Assembly: GCA_017529935.1 (NCBI GenBank)
Contig: JAFXNB010000012.1
Location: 1 to 43,121, forward strand
DNA from: Selenomonadaceae bacterium
Lineage (GTDB): Bacteria; Bacillota; Negativicutes; Selenomonadales; Selenomonadaceae
DNA: 43,121 bases
Reading direction: 5' to 3'
How positions within the stretch are numbered: the first letter of the stretch is position 1; each line of letters starts with the position of its first letter. Of the stretch, positions 32,408 to 39,971 are shown one piece after another. A program made the position numbers and the translations under genes. Below the pieces are notes generated by a model. That model worked only from the letters and a program-made list of their open reading frames with translations. It did no database searches and was not told where the DNA came from.

Positions 32408-32461
32408 TTTTAAAAATCTGTATTCGATTTGATGTCACCGTCCTTGCAACATTGAAAAAAG

Positions 32462-32481
32462 CCCCTCGCCGTGACGAAGGG
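32462..32481 (-). terminator. Terminator of the His/Pro-rich protein gene
   Basis: On the minus strand CCCTTCG (32475-32481) pairs with CGAGGGG (32462-32468) around a 6-nt loop, followed by CTTTTTTC. It separates this gene from the acyltransferase. Confidence 0.75.
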
Positions 32482-32499
32482 ATTTTTTTATCAAATTTC

Positions 32500-32877
32500 T
32501 TAACGATAGCGGGGCGGCGGAGGTGGCGGGTAGCCACGATGCCCGTCTCCATGACGTGGCGGAGGAGGCGGCGGGTAGCCACGATGACCGTCCCGATAAC
32601 GTGGCGGAGGAGGTGATGGCGGCGGATAGTAGTCACGACGATGACCGTCTCGATAATGATGCGGCGGCGGGTCGTATCTGTGCCGACGTTCCCACTCTTT
32701 ACGGTCGCGGCGTTCGTTTTCGGTCTCGCGGTCGAGAATGTATTTATCTCTGAAGTGCGCCCACTTGCCGACTTCTTGAGTTTCTATTTGCGCGTTCAAA
32801 TCGTCGACGGGAGCGGCCTTGGCTTGTCCGCCAAAAATAATCAAACCTGCCGCAACGGCAATTAAAAGTTTCTTCAT
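32500..32877 (-). CDS. Secreted His/Pro-rich repeat protein, unknown
   Basis: The 125-residue product has a clear signal peptide (about 21 residues, GQAKAA cleavage region). A charged helix follows (about 35-66, with RETENERRDRKEWERRHRY). The C-terminal half is an unordered tail of repeats of RDGHRGYPPPPPPR type. The His, Arg and Tyr content could allow metal or surface binding, but no family is recognised. AAAGGAGG precedes the ATG. The DNA repeat at about 32505-32640 (unit near GGTAGCCACGATGCCC on plus) underlies the protein repeats. The gene stands alone between lpxD and a terminator. Confidence 0.7.
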   Translation of the reverse strand: MKKLLIAVAAGLIIFGGQAKAAPVDDLNAQIETQEVGKWAHFRDKYILDRETENERRDRKEWERRHRYDPPPHHYRDGHRRDYYPPPSPPPPRYRDGHRGYPPPPPPRHGDGHRGYPPPPPPRYR

Positions 32878-32988
32878 GTCGTTTACCTCCTTTGCTAAAA
32901 ATTTTCTTACAGTTTAAGCGAACAAAATTATTTTCCCGTTAAGATTTCCTTAAATCTGCTTTAAATCTTCGACGCGCCGAAAAATTTT

Positions 32989-34014
32989 TTACATGTAGCC
33001 TTCCTTAATCATTTCCAATTCGTACTCAATGTGACGAATCTTTTCGATAAGTTCGGGCACTCTCTTTAGCGATGCTTGATGACGGAGCCAATCGTCGTGG
33101 CTTTGAATCGGGAAGCCCGCGCCGAAAAATCCCTCCGGCATATTTTTTGAAATGCCCGAACGCGCCGCGTAAACTGAATTGCCGCCGATATGAATGTGCC
33201 CGACCGTGCCGACTTGCCCGCCGAAAGTTACGTTGTCGCCGACCGTCGTCGAACCGCTGATTCCCGTCTGCGCCACGATTAAACAATTCGCGCCGATTTT
33301 GCAATTATGCGCAATGTGGACGAGGTTATCAATTTTCGTGCCGTGCCCGATAATCGTCGAACCCATAGCCGCGCGGTCAATGCCGACGTGCGCGCCGATT
33401 TCTACGTCGTCTTCGATAATCACGTTGCCGACCTGCGGAACTTTTGTGTGGACGCCCTTTGAAGTCGTGAAGCCGAAGCCGTCCGAGCCGATGACCGCCG
33501 AGCTATGAATCACGCAACGCTTGCCGATTTTGCAAAACTCGCGAACAGTCGCGCTGGAATAAACAATCGTATCCTCGCCAATCGTCGCGTGTTGCCCAAT
33601 GTAGACGTGCGGATAAATAATCGCGCCGCTTTTAATTTCCGCGCCGTCGTCGACAACCGCAAAGGGCATAATCGCCGCGCCGTCAGAAATTTTTGCGTCC
33701 TTGCCGATATGCGCCTTGGGACTTATGCCGACGGGAATTTTTATTTTCGGCGTGAACATCTCCAACAACTTTGCGAACGCCGCCCGTGGGTCTTGAACTT
33801 TTATCGCGGGCTTTGGAAAATTTTCCGTATCGAGCGGGATTAAGACAGCCGACGCCGCGCAGGTTTTAGCCGCGTCAAGGTGGGGCGGTACCGCAAAAAT
33901 TAAATCGCCCGCCCGCGCCATTTTTATATTCGAAAGCCCGCTGATTTTTTCGGAGCCGTCGCCCGCAAGAGTGCCGCCAACCAGCTCAGCCAGCTCCCGT
34001 AAAGTTTTTTCCAT
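32989..34014 (-). CDS. lpxD: UDP-3-O-acylglucosamine N-acyltransferase
   Basis: LpxD adds the N-linked hydroxyacyl chain from acyl-ACP in the third step of lipid A synthesis. The 341-residue protein has the N-terminal uridine-binding domain (RELAELVGGTLAGD, ISGLSNIKMARAGDLIFA) and a left-handed beta-helix of hexapeptide repeats (about 95-310). The catalytic His is His236 in NLVHIAHNCKIG, close to His239 of E. coli. The C-terminal helix (IRHIEYELEMI) is present. It follows an OmpH-like lipoprotein gene by 12 bp, a common arrangement in diderm Firmicutes. This gene is among the clearest signs that the organism makes lipopolysaccharide. Confidence 0.97.
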   Translation of the reverse strand: MEKTLRELAELVGGTLAGDGSEKISGLSNIKMARAGDLIFAVPPHLDAAKTCAASAVLIPLDTENFPKPAIKVQDPRAAFAKLLEMFTPKIKIPVGISPKAHIGKDAKISDGAAIMPFAVVDDGAEIKSGAIIYPHVYIGQHATIGEDTIVYSSATVREFCKIGKRCVIHSSAVIGSDGFGFTTSKGVHTKVPQVGNVIIEDDVEIGAHVGIDRAAMGSTIIGHGTKIDNLVHIAHNCKIGANCLIVAQTGISGSTTVGDNVTFGGQVGTVGHIHIGGNSVYAARSGISKNMPEGFFGAGFPIQSHDDWLRHQASLKRVPELIEKIRHIEYELEMIKEGYM

Positions 34015-34026
34015 ATTATCGCCTGC

Positions 34027-34455
34027 TCACTGCATTTTGTTGATAACGTCTTGAGTTATGTCAATCGTGCCGTGGAAAATTAATTTCTGATTTTTGGAGT
34101 TGTTGATAACCACGTCGATATTTTTCTCCCGCGAAATTTCGCTGACTACCACGTCTATGCGGCTTTTAATTTGCGAGGCGTAGCCTTGATTTATGTTCTC
34201 CAGTTTGCGCTGAAAATCCATTTGCGCCTTGAGAGCTTCCTCGTCGGTCATTTGCTTATTGGCGTTCTCCTGCTCAAATTTCTGCTGTTCGGCGGTGATT
34301 TTGCCTTGCGCTTCTTCCATTAAAGTTTTAACGCGCGGAGCTTCTTCCATGACTTTTTCCACGTCGACGGAGCCGACTTGCCCTTCGCCGCAACCCGCTA
34401 TCAGCATTGACGACGCCAGCAACGCCACCGCCGCCATTTTTTTTGCAATGTTCAT
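34027..34455 (-). CDS. OmpH/Skp-like lipoprotein
   Basis: The 142-residue protein has a lipobox (LIAGC, Cys22) followed by a Skp-like domain: VGSVDVEKVMEEAPRVK, a coiled-coil region (EEAQGKITAEQQKFEQEN) and a C-terminal beta part (IDVVINNSKNQ). Skp/OmpH proteins hold unfolded outer membrane proteins in the periplasm. Being a lipoprotein is unusual for Skp and would tether it to a membrane. The frame is the third of three OmpH-type genes in a row and is followed by lpxD. GGGAGTGG is upstream of the ATG. Confidence 0.85.
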   Translation of the reverse strand: MNIAKKMAAVALLASSMLIAGCGEGQVGSVDVEKVMEEAPRVKTLMEEAQGKITAEQQKFEQENANKQMTDEEALKAQMDFQRKLENINQGYASQIKSRIDVVVSEISREKNIDVVINNSKNQKLIFHGTIDITQDVINKMQ

Positions 34456-34471
34456 TCATAAACCACTCCCA

Positions 34472-35536
34472 TCAAAGTCGATTCATTTCCTTAATCAAAT
34501 CGTCCGTCAAGTCGCGAGCCTTTTTCCCCGTGAAAATTACAGCTCCAACTTTTTCCGGCGGCTTCAGCTCAAAATTCCACTCGATACGCGGCGGCAAAAT
34601 TTTATCGTAATTGTCCGGATTGCGCTTGATGAAAACCATCTCCAGCCGATAGACCGCCGCCAGCATCGTCGCCTTGTCCGTTATCGAATTCAAAATTTTT
34701 TTCTCAAGCTCGGAGCGTTCCCTGCCGACTTCGTTCAGTTCGGTTAAAAGTTCGCGCCGCCGGATTTGCCGCTCTTCCATTTCGCGCAGTGCCTCTTCCA
34801 TTACCTGCTGATTTCGCGCCGTAACGTCCGATTCTTTTTGCCGCGCTTGCGCTTCCATTTCCGCCCGCAATCTGTCCGATTCAGCTTTGAGCCGCGCCTC
34901 GTCCTCCGCCACAGAATCATTTGCGTATTTTTCAATTTCCGCCATCCACTTATCCAGCAATTTCTTCTGCGCGGCGATCCGTTCAAATTCTACCTCGTCC
35001 AAACGCTTAAGCAACTCGTTGATTTTTTCCTGCGGCAACTGCAAATTGTCGGCGTTCTGCAACTTGAGCTTAAGGTTTAAATTCTCGTTTAAAAATTCGT
35101 CGTTGATTTTGTTGCGCTCTTCAATGTAATGCGGCTCAGATTTTTTGCGATACTCTTCCGCCGCCAATTTCCGCCGGCTTTCCAATTCGGCGAGCTGACT
35201 TATCACGAGCTGCGCGTTTTTCTGCCAGGCCGCCTCGTCAAAAACTTGCGTGTTGGTTTCGGGCGGAGGAATTTTGGGAAGTTCGACAACTTTCATTGCC
35301 TCGTTTAGTTCAAGGCGCAAGCGCAATTCCCGCGCCCGCAAGCTGGTAAGAGTTTCGCCGTCGGGGTGCGCCGCCTGAATTTTTTCTATATCGATAACGC
35401 CGATTCCCTGCGCCTCACTTTTGGGCTTTTCGATTTTTGTTTCGACGGGCGCGGCAGGTTCTTCAGGCGTTGCGTAAAAGTAGAGACCGCCGCCGATTAA
35501 CGCCAACATAGCCGCCGCTACAACCCTGTAATCCAC
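34472..35536 (-). CDS. Membrane-anchored coiled-coil OmpH-like protein
   Basis: The protein of about 354 residues has an N-terminal membrane span (about 5-22), a short Pro/Glu linker and the OmpH-like opening IGVIDIEKIQAAHPDG. It then has about 230 residues of charged coiled coil (ESRRKLAAEEYRKKSEPH, EARLKAESDRLRAEMEAQ) and a C-terminal beta/alpha part (DNYDKILPPRIEWNFEL). The HPD motif matches GAHPDSQN of the neighbouring OmpH gene, so they are paralogues; this one is about twice the usual size. The frame is open to a TTG at 35554; a GTG at 35536 has AGGGGGCGG nearby and is preferred. The heptamer array at 35557 abuts the start. Confidence 0.75.
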   Translation of the reverse strand: MDYRVVAAAMLALIGGGLYFYATPEEPAAPVETKIEKPKSEAQGIGVIDIEKIQAAHPDGETLTSLRARELRLRLELNEAMKVVELPKIPPPETNTQVFDEAAWQKNAQLVISQLAELESRRKLAAEEYRKKSEPHYIEERNKINDEFLNENLNLKLKLQNADNLQLPQEKINELLKRLDEVEFERIAAQKKLLDKWMAEIEKYANDSVAEDEARLKAESDRLRAEMEAQARQKESDVTARNQQVMEEALREMEERQIRRRELLTELNEVGRERSELEKKILNSITDKATMLAAVYRLEMVFIKRNPDNYDKILPPRIEWNFELKPPEKVGAVIFTGKKARDLTDDLIKEMNRL

Positions 35537-35556
35537 CGTGCCGCCCCCTAACAAAA

Positions 35557-35622
35557 TAGCTGTTAGCTTCCAGCTATTAGCTTTTAGAATTTTGCTAACA
35601 GCTAGCAGCTAACAGCTAACAG
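35557..35622. repeat. Heptamer repeat array with inverted arms
   Basis: Units TAGCTGT, TAGCTTC, CAGCTAT, TAGCTTT (35557-35584) are followed by TAG AATTTTG and then by CTAACAG, CTAGCAG, CTAACAG, CTAACAG (35595-35622), which are the reverse complement of CTGTTAG. The two arms can form one long imperfect hairpin. It fills the space between two OmpH-type genes. The array at 10934 shares the TAGCTGT unit. Confidence 0.85.
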
Positions 35623-35626
35623 CTAA

Positions 35627-36094
35627 TTATTTCTTTCCGAGTTCCGCGATAACTTCCGCCGTTATTTCCTGCCCGCCGTAAATGACCGCCGCTTTGTCGA
35701 TGACAACTGCCAAACCTTTTTTATCTGCGACTTTCTTTATGGCTGCCTGAACCGCCTGTTCAATCGGCGAAATTAATTCCTGTTGTTTCTGCGCGAGCCG
35801 CTGTTGGCACTGCATGTAGTAATCGGCTTTTTCCTGGTCGTTCATGCCCGCAGATTTTTCATCGAATTCTTTTTTTATTTCAGCGACGGCGGCTTCCATT
35901 TGCCCCGGCACATTCTGTGAATCCGGATGAGCACCCAGCACTTGTTGATAGTCTATAATTCCTACGCTTGACGAACTTGCCGCCGACGCGATATTTCCTG
36001 TCTGCGTCAAAGCGATTGCGACTACCGAGCCGATAAAAATCACTGCGACTAAGATGCTGACGATTCGTACATGTTTCTTTTCTAACTTCATCAT
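35627..36094 (-). CDS. OmpH/Skp family periplasmic chaperone
   Basis: The protein of about 155 residues has an N-terminal membrane or signal segment (about 8-28, VSILVAVIFIGSVVAIAL) and an OmpH domain (SVGIIDYQQVLGAHPDSQN, then the coiled coil EKADYYMQCQQRLAQKQQEL and the closing IYGGQEITAEVIAEL). It carries outer-membrane protein precursors across the periplasm. The first possible start is a TTG at 36103, too close to AAGGAGAG; the ATG at 36094 is better spaced. It heads the ompH-ompH-ompH-lpxD run with a strong promoter at 36129-36157. Confidence 0.9.
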   Translation of the reverse strand: MMKLEKKHVRIVSILVAVIFIGSVVAIALTQTGNIASAASSSSVGIIDYQQVLGAHPDSQNVPGQMEAAVAEIKKEFDEKSAGMNDQEKADYYMQCQQRLAQKQQELISPIEQAVQAAIKKVADKKGLAVVIDKAAVIYGGQEITAEVIAELGKK

Positions 36095-36128
36095 ATTACA
36101 CAACTCTCCTTAAAATTTGACGCCGCTG

Positions 36129-36157
36129 ATTATATCAAACGGTTTTGTCCTTTGCAA
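36129..36157 (-). promoter_or_regulatory. Promoter of the ompH-lpxD operon
   Basis: On the minus strand TTGCAA (36152-36157) and TATAAT (36129-36134) are 17 bp apart, about 35 bp before the ompH ATG. Confidence 0.75.
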
Positions 36158-36289
36158 ATTTAAATTTCCTTGCGCGTGGACGGTGCCCGCGCCCAAATCC
36201 TTATCATAAGTTTTCCCCTCCGCTATCCGAAATCTTTTGCGTGTATATTACCAGATTAATTTCAGACTTTCAAGCCGCTAAAAAAATTT

Positions 36290-36318
36290 TTGCACGCGGA
36301 AAATATTTTTGCTATCAT
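36290..36318 (+). promoter_or_regulatory. Promoter of the M48-TPR-DUF512-der-cobQ run
   Basis: TTGCAC (36290-36295) and TATCAT (36313-36318) are 17 bp apart, about 30 bp before the ATG at 36350. It diverges from the ompH promoter. Between them (36158-36289) no further feature is evident. Confidence 0.7.
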
Positions 36319-36349
36319 GAAGAAAATTTTTTAAGGGAGGAAAATTATC

Positions 36350-37468
36350 ATGAGCTTAAAGAAAAGATTTTTGGCGACATTGACGGCGGCGGCGGTAAGT
36401 TTCTCGCTGACGTTCGGTGCGCCCGCCGCAGTCGAGGCGGCAAGTGCGGGAAGTCTTATCGGGGCGGGCATAGCTATCGGAATGCAAGCCGCCCAGCTTA
36501 ACGCGCAGATTAATCAAAAAATTAAGCACTACGACGAGACGGAAGAAGGACGGCAAGAACTTTACGACAGCTTCCGCCAAAAATACGGCGTCAGCGAAGA
36601 CCCCGAATACAACGCCCTGCTCGATAGGGTTATGGCGAATTTAACTAAGGGCGTCGCCGCCGTTGACCCGACAATTAATAAAAAGCCGTATCTTTATTTT
36701 GTCTCCAAGCAAAATTCCATAAACGCTGCCTGTTCCATGGGGCACGTCATGATGGTTAATGCCGGCACGTTCAAGAAAATTACAAACGAAGACGAAATTG
36801 CCGCTATCGTCGGGCACGAGATGGGGCACGGGCAGAAAAATCACGTCGCCAAGAGCAACAAGAAACGTTTGCAGAAAGAAGTAACTGCCGCCATTGCCGG
36901 CACTGCCGTCGGCGCGACAATCGGCGGCGGGCAACTCACTTCCATAATCACTCAAGTTGCGCTGAATCACTCGGTTGCGCACGGCGACAGAAAACACGAA
37001 ACCGAAGCCGACCTTTTGGGCTTCGAGTACATGACGCACACGAAATACAATCCCGGAGCCTGCGCGGCTGTCATGCAGAAATTTGTTGAGATGGAAATCG
37101 GGAGCAAGCAATCGGGCGCGGCGGCATTTTTCAATCCCTCCGACCACCCCGACAGCGCGAAACGCCGCGATACTTACGTCAAGAAACTTTACGAGTTCAG
37201 CAAAAATCACGTCACGGCAAAGAACGGAGTTATCACCGTCAACAACAAAACTTTGATAAAAGTTGCGGCGGCGGACGGCATGTCGAGCGCGGAGCGTTCG
37301 TATTTCGTGTTGGGGAATTTGGCGTCGGCTTATCACCATGGACAAAATAAACACGCGGCGACCGTCGAAAATGGAACTGTCATGTTGGGCAATCAGCCGA
37401 TTATCCAGCCCGCTGAAGGCGACGAATCCGCGCAGGTTATCGCTGACAGATTGAACGCTATCAAATAA
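36350..37468 (+). CDS. Periplasmic M48 family metalloprotease
   Basis: The 372-residue protein has a signal peptide (about 31 residues, VEAAS) and an M48 peptidase domain. The zinc motif HEMGH is at 156-160 and the third ligand is in ETEAD (217-221). BepA and LoiP, which degrade or help fold misassembled outer membrane proteins, have the same single-domain soluble plan. A C-terminal part without clear homology follows (about 280-372). AGGGAGG precedes the ATG. A divergent ompH operon next door supports an envelope quality-control role, which is inference. A TPR protein gene follows after 27 bp. Confidence 0.92.
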   Translation: MSLKKRFLATLTAAAVSFSLTFGAPAAVEAASAGSLIGAGIAIGMQAAQLNAQINQKIKHYDETEEGRQELYDSFRQKYGVSEDPEYNALLDRVMANLTKGVAAVDPTINKKPYLYFVSKQNSINAACSMGHVMMVNAGTFKKITNEDEIAAIVGHEMGHGQKNHVAKSNKKRLQKEVTAAIAGTAVGATIGGGQLTSIITQVALNHSVAHGDRKHETEADLLGFEYMTHTKYNPGACAAVMQKFVEMEIGSKQSGAAAFFNPSDHPDSAKRRDTYVKKLYEFSKNHVTAKNGVITVNNKTLIKVAAADGMSSAERSYFVLGNLASAYHHGQNKHAATVENGTVMLGNQPIIQPAEGDESAQVIADRLNAIK

Positions 37469-37495
37469 TTTTCCAGTGTCGTCGAGGTGGAAGCC

Positions 37496-38677
37496 GTGAA
37501 ACGAAAAATTTTTACAACAATCCTTGCGGCGATTGCGGCGGGCAATTTGTTTTTTGTCAGCCCCGCCCATGCCGAGGTTAAAAATTATGACGGAGTCGGC
37601 GAATACATTATGAGCGACTTTGAAACGCCCGACGTCGCTAAACAACGCGCCAAACTCTACGCCGAACGCAACGCGCAGGAGCAAGCCGGCGTTTACGTTA
37701 AAAGTTATTCTAAGATGTCCAACTTTGAGCTTGTCGCTGACGAGATTGAATCCATGACGAGCGGCATTTTAAAAATTATCAGCGTCAACTACAAAATGAT
37801 TCCGATGGAAGAATACGGCGGCATTATGTATCGCGCGCTGATTGTGGCGAGCATTGACAGCGATAACGTCGACGAATGGATTTCCAGAAGTCTTTCGGAG
37901 CGCGAATCGCTCGTTGAAAAAAATCTTGCGCTCCAAAAACAGCTTGAAGAGCAGGAACGCTTGATTGCAAAGCTTAAATCGGAGGCGCAACGAAATAATT
38001 CGCCCGAAAATCGCGAAAAACTTCAGCAAGAATTTTCTGCGGCGGATAAAATTTTTATGTCAAACGTTCAGCTTGAGGAGGGCAATCGTCTTGTCCTGAT
38101 TAATTCGGATTGGGCTTACGAAAAGGCTTTGAATTGCTGGACGGAGGCTATCGAACTTAATCCGCAAAATGCGTTGGCTTACGAGGCGCGCGGCTACTAT
38201 TTCCTTTACTACACGCGGAGCTATTCCGAAAGTCTCAACGACTACATGCGGGCGATAAAACTGCGTCCCGATAATGCCGAAAATTATTTTTATCGCGGCA
38301 CGTGCTATTTGAATTTGAACGATTTGGACAGCGCGAAGACCGATTTTGAACGCGCGATAAGTTTGAATCCGCAAATGTCGGCTCCTTATGGCGAGCTGGC
38401 TTTTATTTACGTTCCGATTGACCCGCTTAAGGCGATTGAATTTGCTGACCGTGCGCTTGAGTTTGACAATCGGAATTGGCGGGCGTATTACAGTCGCGGG
38501 CTGGCACTTTTCACCATGCACAATTACGAGGCGGCTCTTGAGGACGCGAAAGAAGCTTTGAGGTGGGGTTGCGGCGATGCTTATCAATTAATCGGCGATT
38601 GCTACGGCATGATGGGCAACCGCGAAGAGGCGGAAAAATATTGGGAGCTTGCCAAAGACCCGCCGGCGTTCGGTTAA
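37496..38677 (+). CDS. Secreted TPR-repeat protein
   Basis: The protein of about 393 residues starts with a signal peptide (to about AHAEV, residue 27). An N-terminal domain of about 120 residues follows (YIMSDFETPDVAKQRAKLYA, a lipoprotein-like fold seen in LPP20/FlgT-type proteins), then a short coiled coil (LALQKQLEEQERLIAKL). The rest is at least five tetratricopeptide repeats (AIELNPQNALAYEARGYYF, DYMRAIKLRPDNAENYFYRG, DFERAISLNPQMSAPYGEL). The GTG at 37496 has GAGGTGG 7 nt upstream; an earlier GTG at 37487 overlaps that site. It lies between the M48 peptidase and the DUF512 gene and may work with the protease as an adaptor, as BepA's own TPR does. Confidence 0.82.
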   Translation: MKRKIFTTILAAIAAGNLFFVSPAHAEVKNYDGVGEYIMSDFETPDVAKQRAKLYAERNAQEQAGVYVKSYSKMSNFELVADEIESMTSGILKIISVNYKMIPMEEYGGIMYRALIVASIDSDNVDEWISRSLSERESLVEKNLALQKQLEEQERLIAKLKSEAQRNNSPENREKLQQEFSAADKIFMSNVQLEEGNRLVLINSDWAYEKALNCWTEAIELNPQNALAYEARGYYFLYYTRSYSESLNDYMRAIKLRPDNAENYFYRGTCYLNLNDLDSAKTDFERAISLNPQMSAPYGELAFIYVPIDPLKAIEFADRALEFDNRNWRAYYSRGLALFTMHNYEAALEDAKEALRWGCGDAYQLIGDCYGMMGNREEAEKYWELAKDPPAFG

Positions 38678-38690
38678 GAGGAGGATATTT

Positions 38691-39971
38691 TTGGAGGGAA
38701 AAATCAGCAGAATAGAAGCCGGAAGCCTAGCCGAGGAGCTGGAGCTTGAAGTCGGCGACAAAATTTTAAAAGTCAACGGGAAGACGCCGCTCGACATCAT
38801 AGACTTGAGTTTTTTGCTGGCGGAAGAGGAGATTGAACTTTTAATCGAACACGCGGACGGCGAACGCGAGCTTATCGAATTTGAAAAGGACGTGGACGAG
38901 GAGCTGGGCGCGGAATTTGAATCGGCGGTCTTCGATAAAATCCGGCGTTGCAAAAATAATTGCGTGTTTTGTTTCGTGAATATGATTGCGCCGAACATGC
39001 GCAAAACTTTATCAATCAAGGACGACGATTATCGCCTGTCCTTTTTGTTCGGGAATTTTATCACGCTGACGAATTTGACGGCAAAAGATTTCCGCCGAAT
39101 CAAAAGTTATCATTTATCGCCGCTGTTCGTGTCGGTGCACACGATGAATCCCGCCCTTCGCGCGAAAATGTTGCGGACGCCGCTCGGCGCGAATATAAAT
39201 CAGCAACTCGACGAACTGGAAAAATCCGGCGTCGAATATCACACGCAAGTTGTTTTGTGCAAGGATTTGAACGACGGCGCGGAATTGGACTTCACAATCG
39301 CGGAAATTTTAAAGCGACGCCCGCACGCGCTGAGCTTGGCGATTGTGCCCGTCGGCGTAACAAAATATCGGCGCGACAAATTTTTACTCAAGCAATTCGA
39401 CAAAAAATCGGCGTTAAAAGTTATCGCGCAAGTTGAAGCCTTCCAAAAAAAAATTCGGGCGGAGACGGGTCGGACGTTCGTTTATTTGGGCGACGAATTT
39501 TATTTGTTGGCGGAAAAAGAATTGCCGCCCGCTGAGTTTTATGACGACTTCCCGCAGATTGAAAACGGAATCGGCATGACGCGCAATTTTATCGAGGAAT
39601 TCGGCGCGAAAAAAATTTCCGTTGCAAAAGATTTTTTCGTCGATGTGGTGAGTGGCACGTCCTTTGCGAAAGTTTTAAAGCGGCTCGTCGACGCGCCGAA
39701 CGTGAGGATTTTGCCGGTCGAGAATAAATTTTTCGGCGAGCGCGTGAACGTGTCGGGACTTTTAACGGGCGGCGACATAATCGCGGCGTTGGAGGGCGGA
39801 GAGCGCGATTTAATTTTGATACCGGCGACGGCACTCAAAGCGGGCGAGGAAATTTTTTTGGACGACGTGACGTTAAAGGAGCTTGAAAATAAATTTTTGC
39901 CCGCGAAAGTAATTCCGATACGCGACGGCGAAGAATTCAGGAGAATTTTGGAGGAAAAAGTTAATGAGTAA
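38691..39971 (+). CDS. DUF512 family PDZ / radical-SAM-like iron-sulfur protein
   Basis: This 426-residue protein starts with a PDZ-like domain (EAGSLAEELELEVGDKILKVNG, about 9-30). It then has a radical SAM type cluster motif CKNNCVFC (Cys87, Cys91, Cys94) and a C-terminal DUF512 region (LLTGGDIIAAL). The reaction of the family is not known to me. The longest frame starts at 38649 inside the TPR gene, but a TTG at 38691 with GAGGAGG just upstream matches the usual start (EGKISRIEAGSLAEE). It overlaps der by 8 bp; the pairing of DUF512 with der is common in Firmicutes and suggests a link to ribosome or envelope biogenesis. Confidence 0.88.
   Translation: MEGKISRIEAGSLAEELELEVGDKILKVNGKTPLDIIDLSFLLAEEEIELLIEHADGERELIEFEKDVDEELGAEFESAVFDKIRRCKNNCVFCFVNMIAPNMRKTLSIKDDDYRLSFLFGNFITLTNLTAKDFRRIKSYHLSPLFVSVHTMNPALRAKMLRTPLGANINQQLDELEKSGVEYHTQVVLCKDLNDGAELDFTIAEILKRRPHALSLAIVPVGVTKYRRDKFLLKQFDKKSALKVIAQVEAFQKKIRAETGRTFVYLGDEFYLLAEKELPPAEFYDDFPQIENGIGMTRNFIEEFGAKKISVAKDFFVDVVSGTSFAKVLKRLVDAPNVRILPVENKFFGERVNVSGLLTGGDIIAALEGGERDLILIPATALKAGEEIFLDDVTLKELENKFLPAKVIPIRDGEEFRRILEEKVNE

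Noticed and set aside
36641-37684. Open frame of 347 codons on the minus strand
   Set aside because: Opposite the M48 gene and the next gene's start; no recognisable domain or start signal.
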